A stretch of DNA of 64,000 bases from Desmodesmus armatus (taxonomy: Eukaryota; Chlorophyta; Chlorophyceae; Sphaeropleales; Scenedesmaceae): the NCBI GenBank assembly GCA_007449985.2, contig VIIQ02000779.1:186001-250000 (forward strand). Reading direction: 5' to 3'. The notes beneath the pieces were generated by a model that was not told the DNA's origin, did no database searches, and saw only the letters and a list, made by a program, of their open reading frames with translations. Position numbers and translations under genes: made by a program. This document shows positions 21,296 through 31,739 of the stretch, one piece after another; within the stretch, counting starts at the first letter, position 1, and the number at the start of each line of letters is the position of its first letter.

Positions 21296-24160
21296 ATGTC
21301 CGCTGCTGTGATTCAGATATCGGAAGAGTTTGGCCCTAGCAGGCCACAGCCAGGGCCTGGCCACACTCTGCAGCATAGCAGCGACAGCAGCAGCAGCAAC
21401 AGCAGTCACAGCAGCAACAGCACCAGCAGCAGCAGCAGGGGCGACAGCAACCCGAGGGCACCCATTAGCCCTGGTGAAGCAGACGGTGCAGCCAGCAGGG
21501 GTGCTGCACCCATGCCCGCTACAAAACAGCTGCCCGCCACACAGCGCCTCCTGCAGCAGCATCCACAGCAACAGCAGCAGCAGCAGCAGCAGCTAGAGCA
21601 CATGCGCAGACAGCTAACCACGGCCGTGCAGCAGCTGTCTGCAGCACAACAACAGCAGCAGCTGCAACTCTCTGGCCTGCGCCAACAGACGGAGGCAGCT
21701 ACCCAGATGCGCATCAGCCATGAAGCACAGCTAGAGGCGATGCTGCAAGCCCAGCAGCAACAGTTTCAACGCCAAGTTGATGCTGTGCAGCAGCAGGTTG
21801 ACTCCCAGCTACAACGGCACCTACAGCAGCAGCAACAGACACTAGCTGCGCTGCGCCAGGAGGTAGTGGCCGTGAAGCAGCAAGCGACCGCCCCGCATCC
21901 GCTGCAGCGTCAGCACGACAGCGCTCTGGCTGCAGCACAGCAGGAGATAGCAGAGCTGCGGCTCCAGGTCGCAGCTGTCCAACAACAACAGTCAGCACAG
22001 CAGCAGTCTAGGTCTGCCCCTGACGCAGAGCTGCAGCGTCAGCACGACAGCGCTCTGGCTGCAGCACAGCAGGAGATAGCAGAGCTGCAGCTCCAGGTCG
22101 CAGCTGTCCAACAACAGCAGTCAGAGCAGCAGCAGTCTAGGTCTGCCCCTGACGCAGAGCTGCAGCGTCAGCACGACAGCGCTCTGGCTGCAGCACAACA
22201 GGAGATAGCAGAGCTGCGGCTCCAGGTCGCAGCTGTCCAACAGCAGCAGTCAGCGCAGCAGCAGGTCGACCTGTCTAGGCCTGCCCTTCAAGCAGAGCTG
22301 GACGACCTGCGGTGTCAATATGCGGCCCTCAAGCAGCAACAGCAGCAGCAACAACAACAAGCCGCACAGCTGCACACAGAGGTCGCCGACCTACGGCGCC
22401 AGTGTGCAGCCATCCCACAGCAGCAGCAGCAGCAGCAACCGCCTGCCGCACAGGAACAGCCCGTGCTGGCGGCGCTGCAGCGTCAGTGCGAGGCCCTGCA
22501 ACAGGAGCAGCAGCAGCAGAGCAGTAGCATGCAGGAACAGAGTACGCTGCACCAGCGACTACTGGAACAGTTTGAGGCTGCCGAGTCTCTGTTGGCACTT
22601 ACTTACGGTGAGACCTCCCGAGTCAGCCAGGAGTGTGCAGCCCTTCACGTGCAGCATGGCCAGACCCAGAAGGCTATGCAGCAGCACAATGCCACCTTAA
22701 AACAGGTGAAAGAGGTGGCAGAGCAGTGCCAGGCAGCAGTCAAGCAGCAGCAGCCCCAGGTGCAGCACCTCTGCCAGCAGATTTATGGCAAGGAGGCCGG
22801 CTTGTGGACAAAGGTGCACGCGGTGGAGACCGCCAGCAGCAACCAAAGCAAGCAGTTGAGTCAGCTCAGGCAGCGCGTGGCTGCTGCTGAAGAACAGACC
22901 CAGCAGCTCTTGCAGCGGCCCCCGCAGACCCGACCAGGAGCCCTGCAGCGAGGGCAGCAGCCAGATGAGCAAGCTGACAGCCTATCAGCCACCACCCCAG
23001 CCCGGCAGCAGCAAGCGGCGCACCCTGCCCCACAGCAGCGCCGGTCGCAGGATGCCCCCATGGATGCCACAGCTGGCACCTCTGTAGCAGCAGCAGCAAA
23101 GGAGACAGCCGAGGCAGCAGCAGCTCAGGTCCGACAGCTGCAACAGCAGGTGCAGGCCTGCGAGTCGCAGCTGTCGGCTCTGTCCACCCTGCCCCTCACA
23201 ACCCCTGACGAAGCAGTAGCGGTGCGGACTGCCCTCGACAGGGGTGCCAGCGCGCACATGGAGCTTGGTCAGGTGCGTGAGGAGTTGGCTACGGTGGGCA
23301 CGCAGGCAGCAGCAGCACAACAGCAGCTCGGTCACATGCAGCAGCAGGTTAGCCGGCTGTCACAACAGCTACAGGGCTGCCATATAGCAGTGCGAACACG
23401 GGTGCAACTGCCTCGCGCGCAGCTCAAGGCCATGCTCTGTACAGCTTCAGGGGTAGACTCAGCAGACCTACACGGCATCACCCTGCTGAGTAATAGCACC
23501 GACAGCGAGGCGGAGGCGGCCCTGCGGCTGGTGCGGTCTCAGCAGGGAGCCCCCGCCCTGCCACAGCAGCAGCAGCAGCAGCAGCGGCCATGGGGACCTG
23601 GACAGCTGCGGCAGCAACAGCAGGAGCAGCAACAGCGGCCGCAAGAACCGTCGCAACAGCAGCAGGGCCAAGGCCAGCCTGTCGCCCCCCCTGGGCTGTT
23701 GCGGCCACCACCGCAGCCTCGGCAGCAGCAGCAGCAGCAGGGCCCAGGCCAGCCTGCCGCCCCCCCCGGTCTAGCAGGGGCAGGGCAGCAGCACCCTCCG
23801 GCGCGCCCGTCCCCCCCGCCGCCACAGCCACGACCCACACAGCCGCAGGGGCAGCCCCAGCCGCTCTACCTGTACCGCCTGAAGGTGGCCTCACCAGAGG
23901 TTGCCAAGCGGCTGGTGTCTCGGCCTACTAAGCACCGGCTACACGAGGCCGGCACAGGGGTGTACGTGGAGCACTGGCTCACTCCCTCGCAGCTATCAGC
24001 AAGGAGGAACATGCGCCCCTTCCTCAGCGGCCTGCAGGAGCGCCACATCCACTGGCGCTGGTCGATCGACGACCCACTACAGGTAGAGCAGCAAGTGCGC
24101 GCGGCGGATGGGCGCCCGCACTGGCGACTGGTTCACCTCCCTTCTTCCCCCTCTAATTGA
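21296..24160 (+). CDS. LINE ORF1: Gln-rich coiled-coil protein
   Basis: The frame is open from 20957. I prefer the ATG at 21296 (MSAAVIQISEEFGPS, 954 aa), because the upstream part is Cys-rich and contains a duplicated GCTGGTGCAATCAG stretch at 21150-21245 that looks like leader sequence; starts at 20957 or 21068 remain possible. The protein is mostly long coiled coil with Gln runs, including three 43-residue tandem repeats. A Pro/Gln-rich linker leads to a compact C-terminal domain (YLYRLKVASPEVAKRL ... HWLTPSQLSARRNMRPFL ... HIHWRWSIDDPL), common to algal and plant L1 ORF1 proteins as I recall. ORF1 proteins bind element RNA and multimerise. Confidence 0.8.
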   Translation: MSAAVIQISEEFGPSRPQPGPGHTLQHSSDSSSSNSSHSSNSTSSSSRGDSNPRAPISPGEADGAASRGAAPMPATKQLPATQRLLQQHPQQQQQQQQQLEHMRRQLTTAVQQLSAAQQQQQLQLSGLRQQTEAATQMRISHEAQLEAMLQAQQQQFQRQVDAVQQQVDSQLQRHLQQQQQTLAALRQEVVAVKQQATAPHPLQRQHDSALAAAQQEIAELRLQVAAVQQQQSAQQQSRSAPDAELQRQHDSALAAAQQEIAELQLQVAAVQQQQSEQQQSRSAPDAELQRQHDSALAAAQQEIAELRLQVAAVQQQQSAQQQVDLSRPALQAELDDLRCQYAALKQQQQQQQQQAAQLHTEVADLRRQCAAIPQQQQQQQPPAAQEQPVLAALQRQCEALQQEQQQQSSSMQEQSTLHQRLLEQFEAAESLLALTYGETSRVSQECAALHVQHGQTQKAMQQHNATLKQVKEVAEQCQAAVKQQQPQVQHLCQQIYGKEAGLWTKVHAVETASSNQSKQLSQLRQRVAAAEEQTQQLLQRPPQTRPGALQRGQQPDEQADSLSATTPARQQQAAHPAPQQRRSQDAPMDATAGTSVAAAAKETAEAAAAQVRQLQQQVQACESQLSALSTLPLTTPDEAVAVRTALDRGASAHMELGQVREELATVGTQAAAAQQQLGHMQQQVSRLSQQLQGCHIAVRTRVQLPRAQLKAMLCTASGVDSADLHGITLLSNSTDSEAEAALRLVRSQQGAPALPQQQQQQQRPWGPGQLRQQQQEQQQRPQEPSQQQQGQGQPVAPPGLLRPPPQPRQQQQQQGPGQPAAPPGLAGAGQQHPPARPSPPPPQPRPTQPQGQPQPLYLYRLKVASPEVAKRLVSRPTKHRLHEAGTGVYVEHWLTPSQLSARRNMRPFLSGLQERHIHWRWSIDDPLQVEQQVRAADGRPHWRLVHLPSSPSN
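21902..22270 (+). repeat. Three tandem 129-bp repeats in LINE ORF1
   Basis: CTGCAGCGTCAGCACGACAG starts at 21902, 22031 and 22160. Each full unit encodes 43 residues beginning LQRQHDSALAAAQQEIAEL; the third unit is shortened at its end. The spacing keeps frame and heptad-like character, and near identity implies recent amplification. Confidence 0.9.
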
Positions 24161-27100
24161 TGGAGTTCAGGGCATTCTGCATAAATGTGGGTGGCAGGGC
24201 GGATGAGCGCATCCCCTTCACCCTGGATCAGCACCGTGACAACCCGTATGATATGTATTGCTTTCTAGAAACTATGTGGGAGGCGGGGGGATGGGGCAAT
24301 GTGTGTTTTCATGGGTACCAAGCGCACCATTGCACCAGGCCTGCCCCGGTTGTAAGGACTGCAGGTAGGCCTAGTGGAGGCATCACGGTGTTGTTAAGGG
24401 AAGATTCCCCGATCCTTGGCGCCTCGACTCCTGTTCGGGTGCGCATGGATGCCTCCACAGGTATCGTGGGCATCACTTCCGATCTGCATGCTATCACCAT
24501 TGCCGTGTGCTACTTCAGTCCCCCAAACTCAAATGTTTATGAGTCTGGGCTTGTGGATGCACAGTACTTGCAGGCCTTGTATGACTGCATGCACGAGGCA
24601 ATTGACGCCGGGCGGCATGTTTTGTGCATGGGAGACCTGAACGTTCGGGTCGGGGAACTCACTGACGATGTACAAGGGGTTCCCATGGATGCCGGGCCAG
24701 TTGCTGGTCTAGCTGGGCCAGTCACCAGCACTGTGCCTGCAGCCCGGCAGTCTCAGGACAGAAAGGTTGACAATCATGCCGAGGGCCTCATGCTCGGTCT
24801 TAATACCTGTGGGTGTGTCTTGCTGAATGGCCGGGCACCAGGGGATGAGATGGGACGCAGTACTTGTTTTGTGAACAATGGTAGTAGTGTTGTGGACTAT
24901 GGCATTGTCTCGTCTGGGTTGTATGATTCAGTGCGGTCCTTCCAGGTCTTGGACAGGCCCGGGGAGTTGGCTTCAAAGGATCATGCTGCATTGTCAGTAT
25001 GCATCAATATGCAGCAGGCCTTGCAAGCAGCTGCCCCTACTGGGGCCCGCTGCCCAAGAACACTACGGCCTAGGGGACAACAGCGTCGGGAATATATAGA
25101 AGCCCTGCACAGCCGAGAGGCTGACTTGGCAAGCTTGCGAGCAGCAGTAGATGCTGGCACAACCTCGTGGGGGGATGCTGTGACACGGCTGGTGGCAATC
25201 ACTCGGGCTGCAGCCACGGAGACCCTTCAATCACATGGACGCTCGCCAGCTCCTGGCTCGCATGCGCCTTGGTTCACACGGGATTGTGCACAAGCACGCG
25301 ACAACTTCCGTGCAGCATGGCAGGCCTGGTGGCGTGCATCCCAGCAGCAGTTGGATCCGTTGGTTGTGGCGGGGCTGCACACCACCATGATTGCATGCCG
25401 GCGCACATACAAGCAGGTCAATAGGCATGCCAAACGCACGTATGAGCACAAGTATCTGCAGGATCTGATAGAGACATATTTCAGTGACCACCAGAGGGAT
25501 TTCTGGAAAGTCCTGAAGGGGGGCCGGGGGGGGACTTGTCCTGTTGCAGACGTGCATGAATGGACTGGCCACTTTGATAGCATCATGGGAGCGCAGCCTG
25601 TGGAACAGCAGCTCACCGCCGAGGAGCTGGACACACGGGCTACTCTGTATGATGCATGTAGGCGGGATGCCGCCTTGTTTGAGGATTTGAATCACCCCGT
25701 TACTGTGAGTGAGGTTGGACAAATCTTGGGCACCCTGCCTACCGGCAAGGCACCTGACTTGCAAGGCCTTACTTGCGAACTGCTAAAAGCCCCTGCCGCA
25801 GACAGCGGGGCAGCAGACACGGCTGCAGTAGAGGGTGGTGAGTTGTCCTATGGGTGCCCCCCTTTTGTGGAGTGTGTGACAAGTGTCATGCACAAGGCAT
25901 TAACCTCAGCTAGTGGCGGCGGCTGTGACGAACTGATGTGCAGCAAGGTCACCCCGGTCCCTAAGCCGCAGGCGTCGCAAGCGCCATCTGACAAAGACTG
26001 CTACCGCCCCATCGGGGTTGGCAGTGTGTTTGGGCGTGTGCTGGATAGGATACTGCATCGGCGCTTTGACCGCATTGTTGAACGAGAGGGTATTCGTGCT
26101 CCGACACAGTGTGGGTTCAGGGGCAAATATGGGTGCTTGGATGCATTGTTCACAATGCAACACCTGATATCACAGGTGCAATGGACAGGCCAGGGGTCTT
26201 CCCCCCAGCGTTCCCGTCTTTGGGCTGTATTTGTTGACTTTAGGAAGGCTTTTGACCTCGTTAGACGTGATCTGTTGATAGCGCGCTGCAGGGAGCTGGG
26301 GGTGCATGGACCATTCTTAGAGGCCGTCACTGCATTGTATGACAGGGTGTTGGTGCGTGTGTGTGTGAATGGCCGCCTGGGCCCGGCGTTCCAGACGCAC
26401 CGTGGCACCCGGCAGGGCAGTGAGCTGTCTCCACTTTTGTTTGGACTGTTTATGGATTTATTGCATGAGTTGATCCTGCGACGAGTGCCTGGCGCCGGGC
26501 CCGTCATCGGCAACCTTCGCGTCCCAGATGTGATGTACGCCGATGACGTCAACCTGTTGGCTTGGGCCTGCCACCACATCCAGCAGCTGTTGGACTGCTT
26601 GTCCCTTTTCTGCCGGTTGTTTGACATGGAAGTCAACCTGGCTAAAACACATGTTGTCGTGTTTCGGCGGCCGGGTGTTACTTGCCCTACGGATGTCTTG
26701 ACCTACAGGGGGCACGCATTGAGATACGAGGATAGTTGCACCTACCTGGGGTTGCAGCTACATGCGACGAAGGGGTTCGATACAGCCAGCGGTCAGCTTG
26801 CGTCGAAAGGCCGCAAGGCATTGTTCGGTTTGCTGCATCTGTTGCGGCTTCACCACATTTCACAGGGAGATCTCCGCATGCGAATGTTTGACATCCTGGT
26901 GGACCCGGTCCTTTCATATGGGGCACATATCTGGGGGCCTTCCATGTGCCACAAATGGTTGACTGACGCTTACGCAGGCCGCGCCTGCGAAGCAGACGAC
27001 GTGCACTTCTTGTTTTTACGCGAACTGTATGGGGCACATCGCACCGCCAGTCGCGACGTTCTGTTGAGGGACACCCACCGAGCCTCCCTACCGTGTCGGT

Positions 27101-28125
27101 GGCTGTCCCTGGCAGCTAGTTGGTGGGCCAAGCTGGCAGCCATGGAGCCCGACCGGCTGGCCCACCAGGTGTGGTTAGCGGACATAGACATGATGTTGAA
27201 AGGGTGCGTCAACTGTTGGACTTTCTGTTTGTTGGAAGGATTGGAAGATATTGGCTTTGTGGAGGGGGACCTGTGGCGCTCAGGCACACCGGGGGTGACT
27301 GTTGATTCCATCAAAGCCATCAACATCACCAAGGAAGCGGTGATGCAGGCTGCCTTGCGATATCAGGCGGCCCACTGGCAGGCTGTCGTTCTTGCTAGCG
27401 CTGACCCTAGGGCAGGTGTGTCACTCAGCACCCATCTTAGGACGCATGCCGCATGGGTGCATGCCCTTGAGGCCAATGTAGTACATGGGAGGGACAATGC
27501 CCCGAGCTTCCATCAGCTATGCTTGCCTAGGGGGATCTTGCGGTGTTTGGGACGGTACCGGCTTGGCGGGCACCACTTGAGTGGACGCCTGCATGGTGGG
27601 GGACAACAGCATGGGCGAACCTGCCCCCTCTGCTCTGGTAGGGGGTTGCGTGCTGAGTGGCATGACACACTTGTAGCCAGGTGTGGGGGGGACAGGCCTG
27701 AGGACTTGCTGCATTTTGTCTTAGAGTGCCCCGCATATGATCATATCAGGGACAAGTATGCTTCAGTATTTGCCTATGGTGGTGGGGACTCAGTGCAGCG
27801 GTGCATGCAGCTAGTGTTCGGCACCACCCACCAAACTCAGCTGGCCCGTTGCATTGCAGCTATGGACGTGTATAGAAGGCACCTGCTAGGTAAGGGCAAT
27901 CTGTTTGGGGTGCGCCCTATTCAGCAACCGGACGGCTATGTGGCTGTTATGCCCTACCCAGCCTGCTTGCACCGTGCGACAAGCTTACCCCTGTCTACGC
28001 AGTTGCTCAGGCTCGGGGTTCGGCACTCTGATACCTTAGCATTGGCAGCAGGAGCACTGGTAGTAGCTGTGATGTGGGTCCTGCTCTGCCTGCTAGCACA
28101 GCAAATGATTGGCTTGATGTGTTGA
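24160..28125 (+). CDS. LINE ORF2: APE endonuclease and reverse transcriptase
   Basis: Starts at ATG 24160, whose A is the last base of the ORF1 stop (TGATG), and runs 1321 aa. Residues about 1-290 form the APE-type endonuclease (CFLETMW, CMGDLNVRVGE, SKDHAALSV), which nicks target DNA. Reverse transcriptase motifs follow: VTPVPKP and DCYRPIGVGSVFGRVLDRIL, QCGFRGKYGCLDALF, FVDFRKAFDLVRRDLL near residue 690, THRGTRQGSELSPLLF, and the catalytic YADDVNLLA near residue 793. A C-terminal CPLC...H..LECPAY zinc-finger-like motif is near residues 1153-1200, as in plant L1 elements. All catalytic residues I can check are present. Confidence 0.93.
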   Translation: MEFRAFCINVGGRADERIPFTLDQHRDNPYDMYCFLETMWEAGGWGNVCFHGYQAHHCTRPAPVVRTAGRPSGGITVLLREDSPILGASTPVRVRMDASTGIVGITSDLHAITIAVCYFSPPNSNVYESGLVDAQYLQALYDCMHEAIDAGRHVLCMGDLNVRVGELTDDVQGVPMDAGPVAGLAGPVTSTVPAARQSQDRKVDNHAEGLMLGLNTCGCVLLNGRAPGDEMGRSTCFVNNGSSVVDYGIVSSGLYDSVRSFQVLDRPGELASKDHAALSVCINMQQALQAAAPTGARCPRTLRPRGQQRREYIEALHSREADLASLRAAVDAGTTSWGDAVTRLVAITRAAATETLQSHGRSPAPGSHAPWFTRDCAQARDNFRAAWQAWWRASQQQLDPLVVAGLHTTMIACRRTYKQVNRHAKRTYEHKYLQDLIETYFSDHQRDFWKVLKGGRGGTCPVADVHEWTGHFDSIMGAQPVEQQLTAEELDTRATLYDACRRDAALFEDLNHPVTVSEVGQILGTLPTGKAPDLQGLTCELLKAPAADSGAADTAAVEGGELSYGCPPFVECVTSVMHKALTSASGGGCDELMCSKVTPVPKPQASQAPSDKDCYRPIGVGSVFGRVLDRILHRRFDRIVEREGIRAPTQCGFRGKYGCLDALFTMQHLISQVQWTGQGSSPQRSRLWAVFVDFRKAFDLVRRDLLIARCRELGVHGPFLEAVTALYDRVLVRVCVNGRLGPAFQTHRGTRQGSELSPLLFGLFMDLLHELILRRVPGAGPVIGNLRVPDVMYADDVNLLAWACHHIQQLLDCLSLFCRLFDMEVNLAKTHVVVFRRPGVTCPTDVLTYRGHALRYEDSCTYLGLQLHATKGFDTASGQLASKGRKALFGLLHLLRLHHISQGDLRMRMFDILVDPVLSYGAHIWGPSMCHKWLTDAYAGRACEADDVHFLFLRELYGAHRTASRDVLLRDTHRASLPCRWLSLAASWWAKLAAMEPDRLAHQVWLADIDMMLKGCVNCWTFCLLEGLEDIGFVEGDLWRSGTPGVTVDSIKAINITKEAVMQAALRYQAAHWQAVVLASADPRAGVSLSTHLRTHAAWVHALEANVVHGRDNAPSFHQLCLPRGILRCLGRYRLGGHHLSGRLHGGGQQHGRTCPLCSGRGLRAEWHDTLVARCGGDRPEDLLHFVLECPAYDHIRDKYASVFAYGGGDSVQRCMQLVFGTTHQTQLARCIAAMDVYRRHLLGKGNLFGVRPIQQPDGYVAVMPYPACLHRATSLPLSTQLLRLGVRHSDTLALAAGALVVAVMWVLLCLLAQQMIGLMC

Positions 28126-28659
28126 CTTCTGCCTATGTTGAGACTTGTCTGAAAGACTGACCCATGTGTGTGCGTGCACGGTGTGTGGAGACTACCAGCT
28201 TGCAGCTGAGTCATGAATGCACGATCCTATACCTGGTGTGTGTGGCAGTTGCCCTTGGTGGTGTGTTTTTTTTTGGGGGCTGGTCTTGTTTGCCGGTCTT
28301 GCTGCAGGTTTTTCTTGCAGGTGTGTCTTCCCAGTTCATCCCGTGTGGAGAGTACCGCTCAGCGGTGAAAGTATCCACTTGTAACAACCTCCCCCCCCAA
28401 AAATGAAGTAGTTGCATGCCATCAGCTCTCTGAGATTCATACTCACAAATCCGACACGCTTGCAGCAACACTTGTGCAACAAGCTGACATCACAGCAACA
28501 CACGACTTGTGTTGCTGTGCCCTGCACCAAAGATTCATTACACAGCAAGTACTCTCTTGCACCAACACTGTTTCAAACAACCACAAATGTAACGGGGCCA
28601 ATCAACCCTCTAAAACAACATGCAGTAAACAATGATCCTCAGCAAGTCGTGCTGCTGCA
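28126..28659. other. LINE 3' flank and RPAP3 3' flank
   Basis: No coding exon seen. A T10 run followed by G5 (about 28266-28280) and a C8A5 run (about 28393-28405) occur here; either could mark the element's 3' end but neither is a clear tail. TTACA at 28537-28541 is a TGTAA poly(A) signal for the minus-strand RPAP3 gene, about 120 bases past its stop. Confidence 0.4.
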
Positions 28660-29746
28660 TCATAGCCTGTACTGTGGACGCACAGCGGCCAGCCGTCCCT
28701 GTAGGTCGCTGTCAACCGCAGCAGCTGCTGCATCCCACAGCTGCTTCAGCGCTGCCTTGTCTCTGCTGCTCAGAGACATAGCCATCATGCTAAACCTCTG
28801 CACACCCACTAAACCCTCAATCAGACCAACAGCATGCGCCACAGGCAGACCCTCCTCCTGCTGCTGCTGCTGCTGCAGATCAAGAGATGCATCTTCAGCT
28901 GCTGTTGGCGGCTGGGCAGTGGCTGTAAGGGCTGCTGTGAGCAGGGAGTTGACAAGTTGTGCTGTAAGGGAGCTTTTGAAAAGATTTGGCAGCTGCTGGG
29001 GCTGCAGCAACCGTAGATACTTGCCCTGCACGAAGCACAAAGAGAAGTACCACATCAGTGACCGATCAGCAGACAAGTTGTAACATAACAGTACAGTACT
29101 ACTGTAGCATGATGCAGTGCAGTACGAGCAATGATGGGACATGGTCCCATCTTCGGCAGTGTTGCACAATCAAGGACTCCACTCGGGCAGCTACCCAAGC
29201 GACAGCTGCTGTAACACTATGACTGAGCACAGCAGGCACTGCAGAGCCCCTGCAACAGTCGTGACTGGAGCCACACTCAGCGCCATCAATGCAGTGACTG
29301 CATCCTTGCTGGGCCTAGGTTTTAAGGAACACAGCATCCTGGCTGAAGCGCCAGTACAGCAACACACACAGCATGTCACCCACAGCAGCAGAGCAGTATC
29401 GCACCTGCAACTGCACATCCCCCTTGAGGCTCCTCCACGCCGACTCAAACTCATGCCCAGTCTTGGGTGCCTTCAGGCTGCTAGCTAGCCGTGCTGCCAG
29501 CTGTTGTGCAGCAGCCTGAGCAGCAGCAGCAACAGCCTGCCGCTGCTGGGGTGAGGTCTGTGCACTGCTGCCCCTGCTGCTGCTGTTGCAAGTGCCAGTG
29601 GGTGTAACGGGTCTGGCTGTACCATTGACTGTTGCTGATGCTTGGTTCTGGGGCTCCTGCTGCTGCTGCTGCGCCTGTTGTGATTGGGTTTTGCCTGATA
29701 GCTGCTCAGAACCTGCAGGCGCTTGCTGTTGCTCCAAATCTTGCCT

Positions 29747-29784
<38 letters not shown>

Positions 29785-31378
29785 TCTGTGGTGCTGGCCC
29801 TGGCTGCAGCTGCACAGGTATGCTGTGCCACTGGTTGCTGCGTTGGAGCTGCTGCTGGCGCAGGTGCTGATCCAGGGCTTGGTTCCTGTCGCATAGACAG
29901 ACAAAGACACATACATGTTACATACGTCACCCCCCCCCTTCCACATAATGGCTTCCCACAAAGACTCTGCAATCTCTTACAGTAACGTCATGTCACTAGG
30001 ATCTCATGCCACCCATTCTCTGATATCAGTGGAGGGAATGAAGTCAGAATCTGCCCCCTCTTTTTTCATGATTGTGGCTTCTTCTGTTTTGATTGTGACG
30101 ATCATGAGCCAATTTTTTACAACAGAGACCCACGCTTCTGATCAGGACCCTACCTGTCGGCCTGCAGGCTGGCATTGCTGGGCTCCAGCCTCAAGGCCTC
30201 CTCATAGTCTGCTGCTGCCTCTAGCAGCTGACCCAGCTGCTTGCGGGCTGTGGCCCTCCTGTGCCAAGCCTTGACGTATGAGGGGTCCAGCTGCCGTGAC
30301 AGAGCAGTGGGCAGTGATGCACAAAGACAGGGAGCATTTAGAGTGTGAGGACATTGCGGGGGGGGGGGGGGGCACTAACAACGAGATGCTTGCGGGCTGT
30401 GGCCCTCCTGTGCCAGTCCTTGGTGTAGGACAGGTCCAGCTGCAGTGGCAGCATGGTCATGCAGCAGTCAGTGTGTGTACACATGTAGCATGATTGCCTC
30501 CTCAACTGGTGTGCTGCTTTCAGACTGCTCTGTTCAAAAATGCATTATAACAGGCGTAGGCCTCACTTGTACGCTGCTCCCCCTGTATCTGTGAAAACCT
30601 TGAATGTTTGGCAGGAGCCCTTGAGGCTGCATAGCTACAGGTACAACATGTACTACCAAGACTATCCACGGGTCATAGCCGCAAATAAGAGCCCTTCCCC
30701 AAGATGACATACCTGCAGTGCTGCACTGCAGTCTGCTGCTGCCTCCTGGTACTTGTCCAGTTTGAGGAGTGCCATAGCCCGGTTGGCATATGCAACTGCT
30801 GTAGGGAGAGCCTCAATGCTTTGTGTATAGCAGCTGATCGCGTCCTCATAGTATTTGGCCTGAAAGAGCTTGTTGCCTTGGTCCTTCAGCGCTGCTGCTT
30901 TGCTGGCGGGGGTCTGTGCTGCTGCTGGGGCGTTGGCCACGCGCGGCTCCATCATGGGTGGCTCCTGCTGCTGCTGTTGGTCCCTGGTGGTTGGGACAGC
31001 GCTGCGGTGTAGCTGTGCTGCTTTGCTGCCGTTTCCTGGCGCTGTGTCTGCTGCTTCTAGTGCTGCATCCACATCGAATTTGTCCCATTTGTCGTAGTTT
31101 TTGTATGTGTGCGCTGCAGGGTGGGCCTCCTTGTTCTGCTGCTGCTGAGAGGCAGTAAGAGGGTGTAAGGATGGTGGCTGTTGGGCTTCTTTTGGAGCAG
31201 CTGCAACTGAACCAGCAGCTCTGCCACGCACAGGCAGCTGCAGGTGCTGCTGCTTGCTGCTGCCTGCTTTGCCCTGGGAGTTCTTCAAGTCTCGCTGCCA
31301 GGACATAAGGTCCTGAACGTAGTCTTGAGCCTCCAACGCATTCTGCCGTATCTGCAGCTGTGCTTGTATGCTGTCCAT
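28660..31378 (-). CDS. RPAP3: RPAP3-like R2TP/HSP90 co-chaperone subunit
   Basis: Four exons (31378-30713, 30290-30154, 29885-29405, 29025-28660) join in phase to 549 aa. The N-terminus (LQIRQNALEAQDYVQDLMSW, then YDKWDKFDVDAAL) is the RPAP3/SPAG1 signature. One TPR array follows over exons 1-2 (KDQGNKLFQAKYYEDAISCY, SYVKAWHRRATARKQLGQ), which binds HSP90/HSP70 tails. After a Gln-rich linker comes the RPAP3_C domain (GHEFESAWRSLKGD, YLRLLQPQQLPNLF, LVGVQRFSMMAMSL), which contacts the RUVBL ATPases. R2TP assembles RNA polymerase II, snoRNPs and PIKK complexes. Human RPAP3 has two TPR blocks; this protein has one. Confidence 0.92.
30390..30443 (-). pseudogene. Truncated duplicate of RPAP3 exon 2
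   Basis: The minus-strand sequence reads LDLSYTKDWHRRATARKHL, parallel to LDPSYVKAWHRRATARKQL of exon 2 about 150 bp downstream. The copy breaks off at a long G run (30359-30372) and lacks the rest of the TPR, so it is unlikely to be spliced in productively. Confidence 0.75.
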
Positions 31379-31739
31379 CAGTCAGCTGGATCAGGAGCCT
31401 TCAGGAAGACAGCAGGGTGGTGGTGTACTCTCTGCGACGATGTGTTTGATCACACACGAAGTCGTTTTTAGTTGTCACTTTTGATAGAAGTGAAAGAAAG
31501 AGTGCCTGCAGTGCATAGGAGCATCAAAACATTGGCAGTTGTGGGGCCCGCGTTTTTTGACTTCCGTAACCATAGGCCAGTATGGCTAAGCTGCTATTTT
31601 GTGAGCACTGTATGGTTGTTATCAAAGCATCGCTCTTTCAAGCCCTTACCACCTCTGCGCGCAAAGTCAGCATCAGCAGCAGTAGCAGCAGCAACAGCAG
31701 TATCTCGAGCAGTGCAGTCTGTCTCGTGCGTCCATCAGC
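31379..31739. promoter_or_regulatory. 361-bp divergent promoter region (RPAP3 / 649-aa gene)
   Basis: Two start codons face away from each other across 361 bp, so the genes probably share a bidirectional promoter. I see no certain TATA box or other defined element. Confidence 0.5.

Larger units (their letters stand above)
20957..28125 (+). mobile_element. Non-LTR retrotransposon (LINE) with both ORFs open
   Basis: The span covers a Gln-rich coiled-coil ORF1 and an endonuclease/reverse transcriptase ORF2 on one strand, joined by an overlapping stop-start. No frameshift or stop interrupts either ORF. Boundaries given are those of the ORFs; untranslated regions extend beyond them. I could not find an obvious poly(A) tail or define target-site duplications. 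The APE-type N-terminal endonuclease and C-terminal Cys/His motif suggest an L1-like clade; assignment needs an RT phylogeny. Confidence 0.9.

Noticed and set aside
29486..29985. Plus-strand Ala/Cys-rich frames opposite RPAP3 exon 3
   Set aside because: They are shadows of the minus-strand poly-Gln linker, which has consistent splice phase with the RPAP3_C domain.
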